Shown here piece by piece: positions 1-11,600 of a stretch of DNA of 64,000 bases (positions within the stretch are counted from its first letter, which is position 1; the number at the start of each line of letters is the position of its first letter). The position numbers and the translations under genes were made by a program. Location of the stretch: contig CM041084.1 of the NCBI GenBank assembly GCA_023079485.1, positions 68,109,709-68,173,708 of the forward strand, read 5' to 3'. The stretch comes from Archilochus colubris. Taxonomy: Eukaryota; Chordata; Aves; Apodiformes; Trochilidae. The notes beneath the pieces were generated by a model. It saw only the letters and a program-made list of their open reading frames with translations, searched no databases and had not been told where the DNA came from.

Positions 1-1342
1 CTACAAAATTAACTTTAAAATTCAATTTATAAAGGTAACTTAATTTAAAAGTATAGCTTTGTTTCAGTCTTCTCAGACAGAAACAAATCCTATTTTAAAA
101 AAATTCTGTAAATTCTTTATTGCAAATTTTTAATCTAATAAATAGTTAAATAAAACAAGAAACTTACAGATATTTAGGTGACAATAAAAAGCTGAAATAA
201 TAAAACAAGCCCCTATACCTTCTGTGGGCTTCTAGTCAGTCTTAAAATTAATGAAGAGCTAAAAACTGAGATCTTGAGATGACTCTCCAATTATCCAAAT
301 ATTTCCAGCTAGAATTACTAATGGATGTGTCTCACCCATATATGCTGTGCTGCACCAGTCAGGGCTTTGAAAGGGTTCTGCAACTTTAACATTCAGATTT
401 TGTGATTTATAAACCTACCAGACTTTTATATGGCAATACTTGGATGTAGCTGTGCAAGACAGAGTGTTGAATACATTACAGATGTCTTATTTGCTTATAC
501 AAGGCCAACTGTATCTAGTTGAACTCTCAGTTGTCTTTGCAGCAAGGAATGGATATAGCCAGAGTTAATTTTGTACACTGTACTAAACAAACCACATTTA
601 AATGCTGTTCAAAGTTATTTCAGCCACAGAAATCCAAAAAACATTCAGGCAGATGGATGCAAGGATCTATATAGTAGAGACATCAGTTCAAGTGATATAC
701 TGTACTCTATACCAGGAAAGAGAATGTTTTACTGCCAAGCAGCAAATGCTTCTACAAATAAACTAGCCTTATAGTCCAAAGGATTAAGTCACAACATTTC
801 TCATAAAAAATGATTAATCTTTACAAAAAGGCAGGAAAATGAGACAGCTACTGCCGCCCACTTTGACATTTTCATTCTTTGAAAATAAGACCAAACACCA
901 AACCAAAAAACAAACCACCAAAAACACACAACAAAACCCCCTAGACTAGTTTATGAACAACAGCTATCAGTAACAGACATTGTCAGACGAAATAATTTAT
1001 CAAGTATATTTCTGAGATAATGATCTTTTACTATCTGTATTAAGAATACTGTGACATTAAACAGCTTTACTAAGAAATCTGATAAGCTTTGCCACCAAGC
1101 ATGTAAGTCCTGAATAAGAGGTCACATTATCTGTACCAGCTATTTAAGTCTCACAGGAACATATACAACCAAATCCTTGTTGATGTGCCCAACTGATGCT
1201 GGGAGTCCCACTCGTTTGTAGAAGGTTCACCCAAGAGTCTTTTCAGCCATAAGAACCCATGCACTCAATTTCCACAGCATGTAAACCAGACAAGAACAGT
1301 TTCCTTCAAGCAATGATACTTCACTCCAGTGCTCTCACTTAC
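1..1342 (-). other. EXOC2: EXOC2 intron, incomplete at the window edge
   Basis: AT-rich intronic sequence after the exon at 1343-1459. I see no further coding exon and no recognisable transposon. An A/C-rich low-complexity stretch lies at about 891-942. Confidence 0.8.
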
Positions 1343-1459
1343 TTGTGTTATTTTTTCCACACCCTGAAAGCCATGCTTCTCAAAATGTTCAGCTACATTT
1401 AGGAAGGTGTGACGTTCCAGGTACCGGCAGTTGCTGAGTGCAATTAAAAGCCTCTGCTC
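1343..1459 (-). CDS. EXOC2: EXOC2 exon: last one in the window
   Basis: This 117-nt, 39-codon exon encodes about residues 708-746: [20 protein letters not shown], then [19 protein letters not shown]. It is phase 0 at both ends. The acceptor is AATTTTTAG and the donor ACAA/GTAAGT. The next expected exon, which would begin with the VSMASLKELDQ part of Sec5 in human, does not appear in 1-1342, so it must lie outside the window. Confidence 0.96.
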
Positions 1460-2911
1460 CTAAAAATTTGGTTCAAGAAAAGGAAGAGTATAACAGAAAG
1501 AAGAAATATCAGCATGACAAATACTGTAAATGTATAGTATTTTATTGACTCTCTGTGTGTGATAAACATGCCGATAAATAAACTGGTGTTTGTAAAGATT
1601 TCTGTCAATAAAATACCAAGAACTGAGTGAATATTGGGTATGATGACTGAACATGTGCACTTTTTCTTATGGGATCTGAAGCATTCACTGGAATAGCTGT
1701 GACTAATACAGAACCACAGTTAAGACTTTTTCACAAAAAATAGGTTTGGACAGCTTTCCAGGAAGCTGTTTCTGGCTTTTACTTTGCTTCAAGAAATATG
1801 CTGAGACTATGATAATCATAAAAATAAAACTGAAGGTCATCTTCACTTCCAGATGCAGCTGGCTACAACAAAGGAAGCAGAAGAACTGCTGCATGAATGT
1901 ACTCACCCATTCTAAAACACCATAAAGTTCAGAAGTACATAATATAATTTTAATTTGAAAAAACAATTTAGGTGGTTATAACTCATCTCTGTCACACAAT
2001 GTGTTGTTTGGGTGTTTTTTTTTAATTACAAGAAGGGTCAGATACATTCTGGAGAGATACCAGAACTGCCTTTCTCTGACCTTTGTGCAACAAGGTGTAT
2101 TTTCCAAAGAGACAAAGAACCAAACAGGACAGAACTCCGCTTTAAATATATTTGGTCTTCCCTCTTCCCCTCTCCTTCCCACAAGGGGAAAGCATTTTGC
2201 TGTCTCAGATGGAAGTTCAAAATCAACAGAAGCAAGTATTTTGAAAACAGAATTATTTGGCAATGATATAATCATAATACTGCAGGTCTTATTAAAAATG
2301 TTGTTGATTTTCAGACCCAGAAGAACTCTTGACAGGTTTTTTATTCCAGTAATACGATCACTAGTGTTGAGATGCACAGTGTTCCATTACCTTATACTAT
2401 AATCAGTTGGTATGCAGCCTATTAAAAATATAACCATTTAGAAAATACAGTGACAAATATTACTCTGGTCACTCACATTCTCTGTTCTCACTACTCAAGT
2501 CAGGAAAGGCAAGAGAAAGCATTTTGTGATTCACAGAAAAAAACTGCTAAGACAATGTGGAGTTTCCATGGTATCAAAAATTGTTATTTCTTCTTTTTTA
2601 TTTAAACATTCATACCTCTGATATACAGGAGGAAGTCCAGAACAGCCACAGAAACTTAATTTGTCAACAGTTAGTATAAAAATCAATGAGTTGCAAGAAT
2701 AAAATGATACAATGATCTAGTTATTATGCTCTACAATTTAGAAACTTGGCTTGACTTGGCAATCTGTGATTCTTTATTGCAGCATGGATGATTATTGGAC
2801 TTGTAAATAAGGCAGAGCTAGGTTTCTGACAACATTTAAAACTTATACTAAGGAATATTAGCCTTGGAAGATGTCCGGACTAGGTTTTCATAGGGACTAA
2901 CAACATTGTTT

Positions 2912-3118
2912 CCATCAGCCACTGAGGGTGGTGAGACACCGGCACAGGTTGCCCAGGGAAGCTGTGGCTGCCCCATCCCTGGAAGTGCTCAGGGTCAGGC
3001 TGGATGGGGCTCTGGGCAACCTGGGCTGGTGGGAGGCGTCCCTGCTCATGCAGAGGGGGCTGGAACTAGGGGATCTTTATTGTCCCTTCCAACACAAACC
3101 ATTCCACGACTCTATGAA
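2912..3118 (+). mobile_element. CR1 LINE, old 5'-truncated 3' end
   Basis: About 207 bp matching the 3' end of avian CR1: GAGGGTGGTGAGACACCGGC, then GGTTGCCCAGGGAAGCTGTG, CCCATCCCTGGAAG, and a 3' end of the form CCTTCCAACACAAACC followed by ATTCCACGACTCTATGA, the degraded terminal octamer repeats. It lies antisense to EXOC2. Local GC is far above the flanks. No coding capacity remains beyond fragments. Truncation at the 5' end is the norm for CR1. Confidence 0.93.
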
Positions 3119-3418
3119 CTAGAAAAAAATAGATTTGCCAAGGTCCAAGTGGCAAGAATATTGAAAACCCTTTTTTCCAGTTTTCTAAAAAACAAAATCC
3201 AAATCCAAACAAGCCACACAAATAATCAATACTATATTTCTGAATATCTGTATCTTTGGGTCTTAAAAAGCAATTAATCATCATAACACCAGTTCATATT
3301 TAAAGCAACGTGATAAAACAAAATTAAAATCATCAATTGTTGTAACATCGGTGCTATTTTGACTGATTTCAATGATGCCACCTTAGTTTCTGGATTGTTT
3401 TGTTTGGTTCTTTTTTGG

Positions 3419-3439
3419 AAAAAAAAAAAAAAAAAAAAA
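3419..3439 (+). repeat. A21 mononucleotide run
   Basis: An uninterrupted run of 21 A. There is no transposon body just upstream that it would belong to. Confidence 0.9.
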
Positions 3440-3515
3440 GGGAAAGACTGCATTCCTGTAAGTTTGAGAATTATGACGTTTTATATCAGCTTTTAGAAAT
3501 AAAAGCCGAACTTAC

Positions 3516-3582
3516 TGAAGAAAGAGTTGAGTCTTCATGAATGCTTCCAAACAAATCTGGAGATGAAACATCAACTGAAAGA
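3516..3582 (-). CDS. EXOC2: EXOC2 exon: LSVDVSSPDLFGSIHEDSTL segment
   Basis: This 67-nt exon finishes the His codon and encodes LSVDVSSPDLFGSIHEDSTL then SS, about residues 685-707. The acceptor is GTTTCTAG and the donor TTCA/GTAAGT. It ends on a codon boundary. The Ser/Asp-rich content suggests a loop between helical bundles (inference). Confidence 0.95.
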
Positions 3583-4181
3583 CTAGAAACATTGTTTAAA
3601 GAGTGAGTAAAATAGTGATTTTGAATATCTGATACATGATGGATTCAAATGAACAGTTGAAATAGCAGACTGGAATCTTGTTTTAAGCCCCATCACACCA
3701 GATAATAAAAGCAGCTCATGTTGCTCAGTTTTTCAAAGATGTCCACAAAACCTGATGGAGATTTGTGGACAGAAAGTACTATTCTAAATATGAACCTTTT
3801 CTTCTTAAATAATTTTCATTTTCTGTAATTTCTCTGGTTTGCCACAGCCAACAGACTCATCAAAATAGCAAAACAAGAAAGTGGCATTAGGCACATATGT
3901 ACATCTCTGGTTTTTCACAGAGAAAGGACTGGTATTCTTGGAAACTGAGGCTATTCTGTCTTGTTTTGGTCTCTAAAATAAGTGGCACAATATTTATTAC
4001 ACGCTGTCACTTAACATGGTATGAAAAGCGTCTACTCTTATTTCACAGCATCACTAACCAGAGACAAAAGTATTTACAAAAAATATTAAATACAAAAGCA
4101 GATAAAACGACACCACCAACATTTAAGATTTGCATCTGCAATTTCAGAATACTGTACCTAGGTTCTATTTATTTTACTTAC
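3583..4181 (-). other. EXOC2: EXOC2 intron, no other feature seen
   Basis: 599-bp AT-rich intron between the exons at 3516-3582 and 4182-4243; nothing recognisable in it. Confidence 0.85.
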
Positions 4182-4243
4182 TGTGCTGTATCTATGTCCC
4201 CATCAGGTTTGGTGCTCAATTGTTCCAAACAGTCTATAAAGAC
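4182..4243 (-). CDS. EXOC2: EXOC2 exon: VFIDCLEQLSTKPDGDIDTA
   Basis: This 62-nt exon encodes VFIDCLEQLSTKPDGDIDTA, about residues 665-684, then two bases of a His codon. The acceptor is TTGTTTCCTAG and the donor CACA/GTAAGT. Asp replaces the Tyr I recall in human VFIYCLEQL. That is the only non-conservative change I noticed in this exon. Confidence 0.95.
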
Positions 4244-5100
4244 CTAGGAAACAATAAAGCAAGAATTACATTTTCTGCCAGAACAAAACAAAACAATTTT
4301 ACTACAACCAACAGATACAGAACATTCATCACCACTTTTCTTTGTCTTAAACCTTACATACATTAATACAGTAACATTTTCGTTACACCTTTTAAATGCA
4401 CATTTTAAATTTTACATAAACCACTGTTCATGTGTAGCAAAACACCAGAGTTTTTAATTCAGCTGATTCTCATAAAGCGTGGCTGAAGTTATGCAGTAAT
4501 AATCTGCTGATGTGCAAACTATTAATAGTTTTCAACTGTTCAAACTGAACAGCTGGTCACAAGTAAATGTCACAGAAACGTCAATAAAATCTATTTTTTC
4601 CTTTGGTTCACGATTTCTTGTTTCAGAAGACTATAAAAGTCCTTCAAAAGCATGCTACTACCTAATTTCAAATACATTTAAAAAGAAAAAAAAATCAGAT
4701 TTTTTACAAAGAATACTGGCTACTGATAATACAAAAATTAAACCTAGATATTCAGCTGATGAAAATCAGTATTGCTTCTTTTAATACAGTATATTGATAT
4801 TAGAATATATCAGCTCAGTGTCTCTCAGTCATCAGTCTGAACAGTCTTGAACAGTCACAATCAGTAAAATACTTCAGTATATCATGTATTCACTCTCTGA
4901 GAATTTGATATCAACAGATTCAGCTAGTAAGCTCTATATGTTTTTAAAATCAAACATTTCTCAGTATCCTCAAGTGCATCAGAGGCTTAACACTGGTCAA
5001 CAACTTTAAGACACCTTTTGGGAAGCAAGTAAGGTAAAAAGCACACATTTTTGTTGATGACTTGTGTTCACAATTTCATACTTCAAAATGGTCAAGTTAC
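4244..5100 (-). other. EXOC2: EXOC2 intron, no other feature seen
   Basis: 857-bp AT-rich intron; nothing recognisable beyond short A-rich runs near 4681-4692. Confidence 0.85.
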
Positions 5101-5160
5101 CTGCATGATCCCAATGCTCAGCTGGCACACATCCTCCTGTGTTTTCTGCTGCTGGAAAAC
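5101..5160 (-). CDS. EXOC2: EXOC2 exon: VFQQQKTQEDVCQLSIGIMQ
   Basis: This 60-nt, 20-codon exon encodes VFQQQKTQEDVCQLSIGIMQ, about residues 645-664. It is symmetric (phase 0 at both ends). The acceptor is CATCTTCAG and the donor GCAG/GTAACT. The exon is short but matches vertebrate Sec5 at nearly every position I recall, so the call is firm. Confidence 0.95.
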
Positions 5161-5869
5161 CTGAAGATGCAAGCATATTGTTTCAGCAAAACAGCTTCAT
5201 GTGGCCTTTTTCTCAAGGAAGGCCTGAGTAACCTATCCCTAGAGAGTTGAGACAATTCTAGGAATGGCTGCTGGGACACAGTGTTTTGGCACAGATCAAT
5301 TTCAATTTTTCCCCACCCTAAAAATGGGGAGAGAATACAATTCCCAGTTAAGTGTCTGAGAAGTGCAAGGAGATGACACACTAAAAAGGAAAGAAATTCT
5401 AATACCAAGAACATGAGACACATGTCCTTGTTGTCTAGTAGAACTGCAACAAAAGCTCCCAGGATATTCAAAGATCTTTGCACCCTAACAAGAAGGATTT
5501 ACCATGCACTACTGAATTCGAGTTCTGCAAGTAATCTGAACTAAGCGAAAAGTAACTCAGGAATAAATGCCCCTTAAAAAAAAAAAAAAGTCACAACGAC
5601 TGCTTATCTGAAAATTAGATTAACAGCATTTTTTAAAAGTCCAGCTCCAAAGACTTAAATAAATGTCCAATTTGCCCCCGCCCACCCAGAATTGCCACTA
5701 ACAAAGGAAAACAAAAAGAACTCTAAAAGCTAGCTGCAGTAAAATGGGTGTACACTTAAAAAATAGACTAAAGTTATATCACTGTATCATTCTCTGAAAG
5801 TTCTTGTTCTGAAACCCAAGAGAAATTCACATTAAAAGCGTGAAAATAAAAGCATACATCAAAACTTAC
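5161..5869 (-). other. EXOC2: EXOC2 intron, no other feature seen
   Basis: 709-bp intron with an A run at about 5576-5589 and nothing else recognisable. The 121-codon minus-strand open frame at 5118-5483 runs through the exon at 5101-5160 in another frame and is a shadow. Confidence 0.85.
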
Positions 5870-5950
5870 GCTTGCCTCTCCAGGTTTGCAGTCCAGCACG
5901 GTTTTAAGAGATTGCAAGGAATGGATAATGCACTGTTCAAACTGGGATGG
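5870..5950 (-). CDS. EXOC2: EXOC2 exon: [19 protein letters not shown] segment
   Basis: This 81-nt, 27-codon exon encodes about residues 618-644: [19 protein letters not shown], then DCKPGEAS. Both ends are on codon boundaries. The acceptor is GGTCTTTCAG and the donor AAGC/GTAAGT. It begins a run of four small exons (60-81 nt) at the low end of the window. Confidence 0.96.
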
Positions 5951-6393
5951 CTGAAAGACCAAATGATTTGTTAGTTTTAGATAAGCAGGTCAAATAAAAA
6001 CTTCCCTGCCATATTATAAGCTCTTTATTTCCAAATTATCCCAACTAAGATAAAAAAAAAACCCCAAACCAAACCACGATTCATGTATTACCAGAGGATC
6101 TTTTCGTAAGTGATATTCTTCTCTACTTGAGATAACTACAGAAATATTACCATAGATCAACATAGATTTTCTAATCTGAATGAAAAACTTGTACATCAAA
6201 CAGCCTTCTCTAAAAAGGTAATGAAAGATTTTTAAAGCCTGTTTGTGGTAGCATATATTGACAATTACATTACAGAAGCCTGCAACATGCTTGATCTAAG
6301 TTGGAAAAAAATTCCACCTGCGTTATCTGATATTCCCACATTTTATTTCAGAAAAAATTTTCCAAGAAAAACGGACTGAAATTGCTTTAGCAT

Positions 6394-6435
6394 GGAGGTA
6401 AAAAGCCCACTGGCTTAGGGGGCTTTTTTACCTTC
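6394..6435. repeat. Inverted repeat, 15-bp arms with one bulge
   Basis: The arm AGGTAAAAAGCCC (6396-6408) and the arm GGGCTTTTTTACCT (6420-6433) are complementary apart from one extra T; a G-T and a G-C pair extend the stem outward. The 11-base loop gives a compact hairpin inside the intron. Confidence 0.8.
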
Positions 6436-7387
6436 AGATTTCCAAACCTAACGTAAGAATGTCTTGCTTTATGTACCAATTTCACTCTGAAAGTGCAAAC
6501 AAGTTCACAGCATCAGTCGTGAGTCAGTTTTCCCCTGTTTTTCTCTCTTCCTGGCTAAGTCACAACTTCTTTTTAATGGGGCTGAGCCTGCCTGCTGGTA
6601 TCAGGGGGGAAGCTGTTGTACAGGGCAATGTGAAGCAGAGTCACTGTCACTGCTTAGAAAAGGGACATCATCCTCTTGGATTTGGGCCAAAGGGGTGGAT
6701 TAAAAGACGTTTCTAAGCCATGTAAATGTGCTTTTAACCCAGTAGATAGTTTATAAAATGTCATCAACTTTAGGCTTAGGACTAACATCTATTTCTGTAA
6801 ATGCTGGGGTGGAGGTGGAATATCAAAATGAAAGCATGAAAAAAAAGCATGAAAAGCCATGAAGAAAATCTGGATTTATAAATTTTGGACCAGCTTAAAC
6901 AAAAAAAACCAGCAGTAATGTGCTACTCTTGTTTTTCTGTTTTTATGCAATAAAACATCACATCTACATTGTTCTTTGGATACTAAGAAAGTAAGAAAAG
7001 TTGGTTCTGTGTCTTACTGTACCTTTTACCTGGAATGTAAATGCTAAAGGGGTTTTCAACAAATACTTCCTACAAATTTGAAATACAGTTTATGTTTTAA
7101 CAGTGATACATCTCCAAGGAGACTGTCCAGCCCTTATTTATAGTGTTATTATAGTGTTATAATATTATTTAGAATATTATCACAATGAATTCTAGTAGAT
7201 AAATAACCTTGCTATGACAAAACATAGACAACCATCACCATTAAAAACTGGCATGTTTCAATCAGAAGCTCAAAAGGTATCTAGGGCAGTTCTATACACA
7301 AGGAATTTGTTCATGGGCGTTGTGTGAAAACAACTCAAGCATTTTTAAACAAGGATGGAGTAGGGTACTAAGATCCTGCCTCCTCCC

Positions 7388-7500
7388 TCCATTTTACAGA
7401 TAAATAGAGTGCAAAACAGAAAAAGGGACTTGCCCAAGTCAGAGGCAACTGAAACCAAGACCAGGATCTTTAAGTCTGGTTGTACTACTACAACTGCCCA
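7388..7500 (-). mobile_element. MIR-like ancient SINE relic
   Basis: The plus strand reads CTCCATTTTACAGATAAATA, then GGGACTTGCCCAAGTCAGAG and CCAGGATCTTTAAGTCTGGT. This follows the reverse complement of the MIR core and 3' part in order and spacing (CCATTTTACAGATGAGGAAA ... ACTTGCCCAAGGTCA ... CCCAGG...GTCTG). It is highly diverged, as expected for an insertion that predates birds. The related LINE2 3' end is not excluded. Confidence 0.6.
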
Positions 7501-8631
7501 ACACCACTTCTTCCTATAATGTGTATATTGTGACTGCTTAATGTCCTCCTACTCAACTTTAACCACATATGTATAGAAGCAAGTAAGAAAAACTAAAAAA
7601 GTCTGTGGAGCATTCCCTTAGATAATACTCAAAGAAACCCTTCCTCCCACAGGCCCTTTCTGCTTTCACAGATTGTTGTTAAGTCACACCTACAATATGC
7701 TTGCTGTGTTTTAGGCATTACTCATTACTGTTTATTTCCAGAAAGCATCTCACTTATTTATCTGAATTTGGTTTCATGTTATTTGTTGATTGTGTGTAGG
7801 CAATCTCCTAAATTAGTTGGTTTTCAGTTCAATTTCTCATTATAACATATAAGTGACCTATTTATATAGCTACAGACCAATCTCATGGTAGCGTGTCTAC
7901 TAAAGTTATGAAGCATTTTGATGTGAACTGAACTTGTGACCTCAAAAATAATTTTTTACTTTAGCAACCCATCCCTAAAAGAAGATGATTAACTATGAAA
8001 ATTATTTATTATTTCAGTGAAATCACACCTGAGAGCTGCAGTAATTACACTGATGCAATAAAATAACCCCACTTAAAGTAGAGAAGTCATGCTACATAGC
8101 TTGATTCCCAATTCCTACTTACTTTTGTCAATATATGGCTCAAATCTACAAAGCTTTTATTTATCCATTAAAAAAAAATAATTACTATTCCTTATAAAAT
8201 ATAAAAATTAAATTCTCAGTGATTATCCTAGCACACTTAAGAATTTACTGTATTACTAACTTTTACTTTTGCAACTTCAAAAATACTGTTGTCAGATAGT
8301 ATCATTATCACTTAAAGTTACTTCAGGCAATAGTTTAAGTAATGCAAATAAACATTTTGGAAAAGGAAGGAAAAAAAAAAAAAAGCCCAAATTTTGTGTT
8401 TAGTGATGTGTTCTGTAGTACTCTCTGAGTACTGTAAATAAGCAACTAATGAAACAAAACTTTCCTGTACTTCCACATATTAATAAAACCATAGGCAATT
8501 ATGTACGCACAAGTACAAAGTTCAAATAATTCAACGAAAAAGTTTCCCTACACTTGCAAAAAAAAAAAAAAAAACCAAAGCAAAAAAAACCAATCAAAAA
8601 AAGTGCTTGCAAGACACATAATTTTACCCAC

Positions 8632-8693
8632 CAACGATGTCAAACCTTCATTGTCAACAACCCAGTCTTCCTTTTCAGCCAACCTCTTTATAT
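8632..8693 (-). CDS. EXOC2: EXOC2 exon: IKRLAEKEDWVVDNEGLTSL, tandem donor
   Basis: This 62-nt exon encodes about residues 597-617, IKRLAEKEDWVVDNEGLTSL after a split Asp codon. The acceptor is GTCTTGCAG. The donor is TTG/GTGGGT. A second GT four bases further on (GTGG/GTAAAA) would add four bases and shift the frame; only the first donor joins correctly to PSQFEQ in the next exon at 5870-5950. Confidence 0.95.
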
Positions 8694-11600
8694 CTGCAAG
8701 ACATAGCAAAGGGGGAGGTGAGGCGGGGAGCAAAAGTAGGTATTCGTTTTCATTATTAAAAACTCCTTGACCTTGAAAAGACAGACCACAGACATTGGGA
8801 CTGCAATGAGTAGGCATTCAAGCAAATAGCACTGAAAGCTTCAAAGCTTTCAGCATTCTCAAATGACTAAGAATGGAACTTGTACATGTTATGCTGGTGA
8901 CACCGCATAGAGAAGCATATCTATGATACATGGCAAGAGCTACCTGAAGCACATCTTTTACTGGAAAGCTTAAAATTAAAGGAATATTGTAAAGGCTTTG
9001 GGTTTGTTTTAATTTTGTAAATTTTTTATGATAGCATAAAATACTGCATTTAAGAACCCAAGTATCTAATCTATTATATGCCAGCTCTTAATTAAAAATG
9101 AAAGAGCCACTGCCTAGCATTTTAGCAAAGGAAAAAAGGACACCATATAATTCATATTTAATAACTACAAGAGACTCAGAGTCCCCACTCATGGTCAAGG
9201 ATTTATGCTGCTAGACTTTCCTCAAAAATACATGATACTATATGCAAAAAGCACTCTTCTGCTACCCAGAAGGTGCCAGCTTCTGTAGGTTTGGTGAAGC
9301 TAACAGGAGATAGGTCTGGATGAGAATCCAAAGCTCATGTACGGTAACAACTTCCTTCTATGAATGCATGTGTTTTGTACCATCGGGTTATTTTGGTGCT
9401 TAATCTACTTATCAACAGTTTGTGGGGGCTTTGCCAGTTTTTCACACAGAAATTGCTCATCAGAAGTTCCTGTACATCATGAAACTCCCTTCCAAATGAG
9501 CAAAAATGTCAGTAAGTTAGCATTGCTTCCCAAACCCTAAAAATAACTAATTAATGCTGAAAGATATCTTCACTATTTGGTGCTTTAATTAGTTAAACTA
9601 AGAAGCTTGGCTGTGGTGTCATACCCTGCAATTCTACATCCTATGGAATAATAGTCTTAGCAAGAATAAAAAAGTATTAAGGGATTGCACAGGATAACTA
9701 CTCTGTTCATTTCCCTGTTTAGTAAAACTCTTAACCCAACTTACATTCTTTAGATTGCATGGTCAATTTTTACATGCTTTTGTGGCTGTTAACTTTTGTA
9801 TTCTGTTCTGAGCTAATAAAAAAGAAAGAAATTTCTTTCTCAGATTTCACTGCTCACCAAATTCCACTCAAATGCACGTCCTGTAAACTAATTCCCTGCC
9901 TGGTCTGACACTGACATAATTTGGCTTTATGACCAGTGATCACATATGAGAAAGAACTCAGAGCCAGCATGAGCACACAGTGTTCATCAAAAGACAAGAA
10001 GAAAACTATGTAGACAGGTTTGTTCTATTTAAGTAGCTAATGATAAAGTGCTTTATTGAAAATTTTAATTGATCTGAATGCTTTTACCAACCTCCAACAT
10101 GCAACAAGAGATAAGAGTGAATGTCATAGCAGCAGTTTGTGCAGGACAGATTTCAGAGAGATTATAGAAGTGATATTCAAGTTCAGAAGAAGCCTTTATG
10201 CCTTTAATATTAGAGATACAACTACACCTGAGATCCATTTACAGAAGCTCTATAAGAACACCTACTACCTATTATTTTATAGGTTCCCTAAAAATAACAG
10301 TTTCTCCAAAGGCCCAATTAACCTGGTCCTGTTCAGAAGAAATATCTAAACACATTCAACATATACAATTCTTTCTTAGCTGGTAAAGAACAAAATCCAA
10401 ACTTGATAAGCCATTTAGTGCAACAACATAGACTGAGAGTCACCATACAGGCAGGCTGTTTTACACTTTTCTCCTGGTTTATGCTATGCCAAATACATAG
10501 AATTGATTCAGTGATGGGGAATGGAAGAAGCAGTAAAGGAAGGCTGCTATATTGACTAAGTGTAAGAGATTTATTAACCAGACAATGTAACACAACAGCA
10601 TCTTATGACTCTATTCTATGATTTTTAAGGCATATCTCATCTCTTTTGATTCAATAAAGGTATGGATGAAAATGCTCCAATCAAATGGAGAATAATTTTC
10701 ACTAAGAATGGTAAAACAGCTTCAATAAAAATCTATGGAACTGACTACCACAAGACTTTTTCCATCACAAAACGTCCATGACCAGAAATCAGAACATAAT
10801 TACAGAAAATCAGAACAAAAGCAGCAGAAACTCTGGATCTGAACAAAGAACAGGACTATTGGTGTTAATGCTACAAGTAGACAGAACTAGTAAGACAGCT
10901 GACTTTTGGCCGAGAGCTTCATCATTAATCATGAATCAGAGCTCTATGGACTATACTGGAGAAGCTATGTGCACAGCACCAAGATCTGATAAGCTCATGA
11001 TTGTCAACCAAACTGTTCAAAGCTAAATACTTCCTTCCTTTGAAACAGTCAGGAAATGTGAGGAATCTGAATTGCTAGACAGAGGCCAGGTAGTCAGTCC
11101 AACAGGACATCCTCAGGTCAATTTAAAACAAAGCAAAACAAAACCCAACCAACCAACCAACCAAACCACAAACAAACAAAAATACCCCAGAGCAATATTT
11201 TTCACCTACCATTTACAAAAAAAACCCCAAAACCCAACCAAACAAACGAAAGACAAAAAAGACAAAAAATCCGAACACAAACTGATCTCAATTGTGCTAA
11301 GTGAAGAAAAGCAAAAGAGATTTCCTCCTACTTCAAGTGAAAGCATTACGAGCCAAGATTAAACGCATATGCAAATTGTATTAAAATACAGAAACCTCAC
11401 TATTTGTTGTCACCAAAAGTTTTAAAATTTGCTTAATATAGTCAGCTGTGCTGAGCACACCTAAGGCTTGAATAAAACACTTCATATTAGCCTACAAAAT
11501 GATGAGGAATTATGTGTTAAAGATTAAAAACTGATTAAATCGTAAGACTAGAAAGCCCATTAAAAAAAAATTGAGGGTAATTTGTCTTTTGAAAAAAAAA

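Larger units (their letters stand above)
1460..3515 (-). other. EXOC2: EXOC2 intron with CR1 fragment
   Basis: 2056-bp intron. It holds a CR1 3' end at 2912-3118 and a run of 21 A at 3419-3439. The 133-codon open frames on both strands around 1976-2402 are judged to be chance. Confidence 0.85.
5951..8631 (-). other. EXOC2: EXOC2 intron with hairpin and MIR-like relic
   Basis: 2681-bp intron holding the inverted repeat at 6394-6435 and the MIR-like relic at 7388-7500. A/C-rich stretches sit at about 6052-6077 and 8560-8590. The rest is unremarkable. Confidence 0.8.

Noticed and set aside
1976..2402. 133-codon open frames on both strands
   Set aside because: They lie wholly within an EXOC2 intron, overlap each other antisense, match nothing I know and have no splice or start context.
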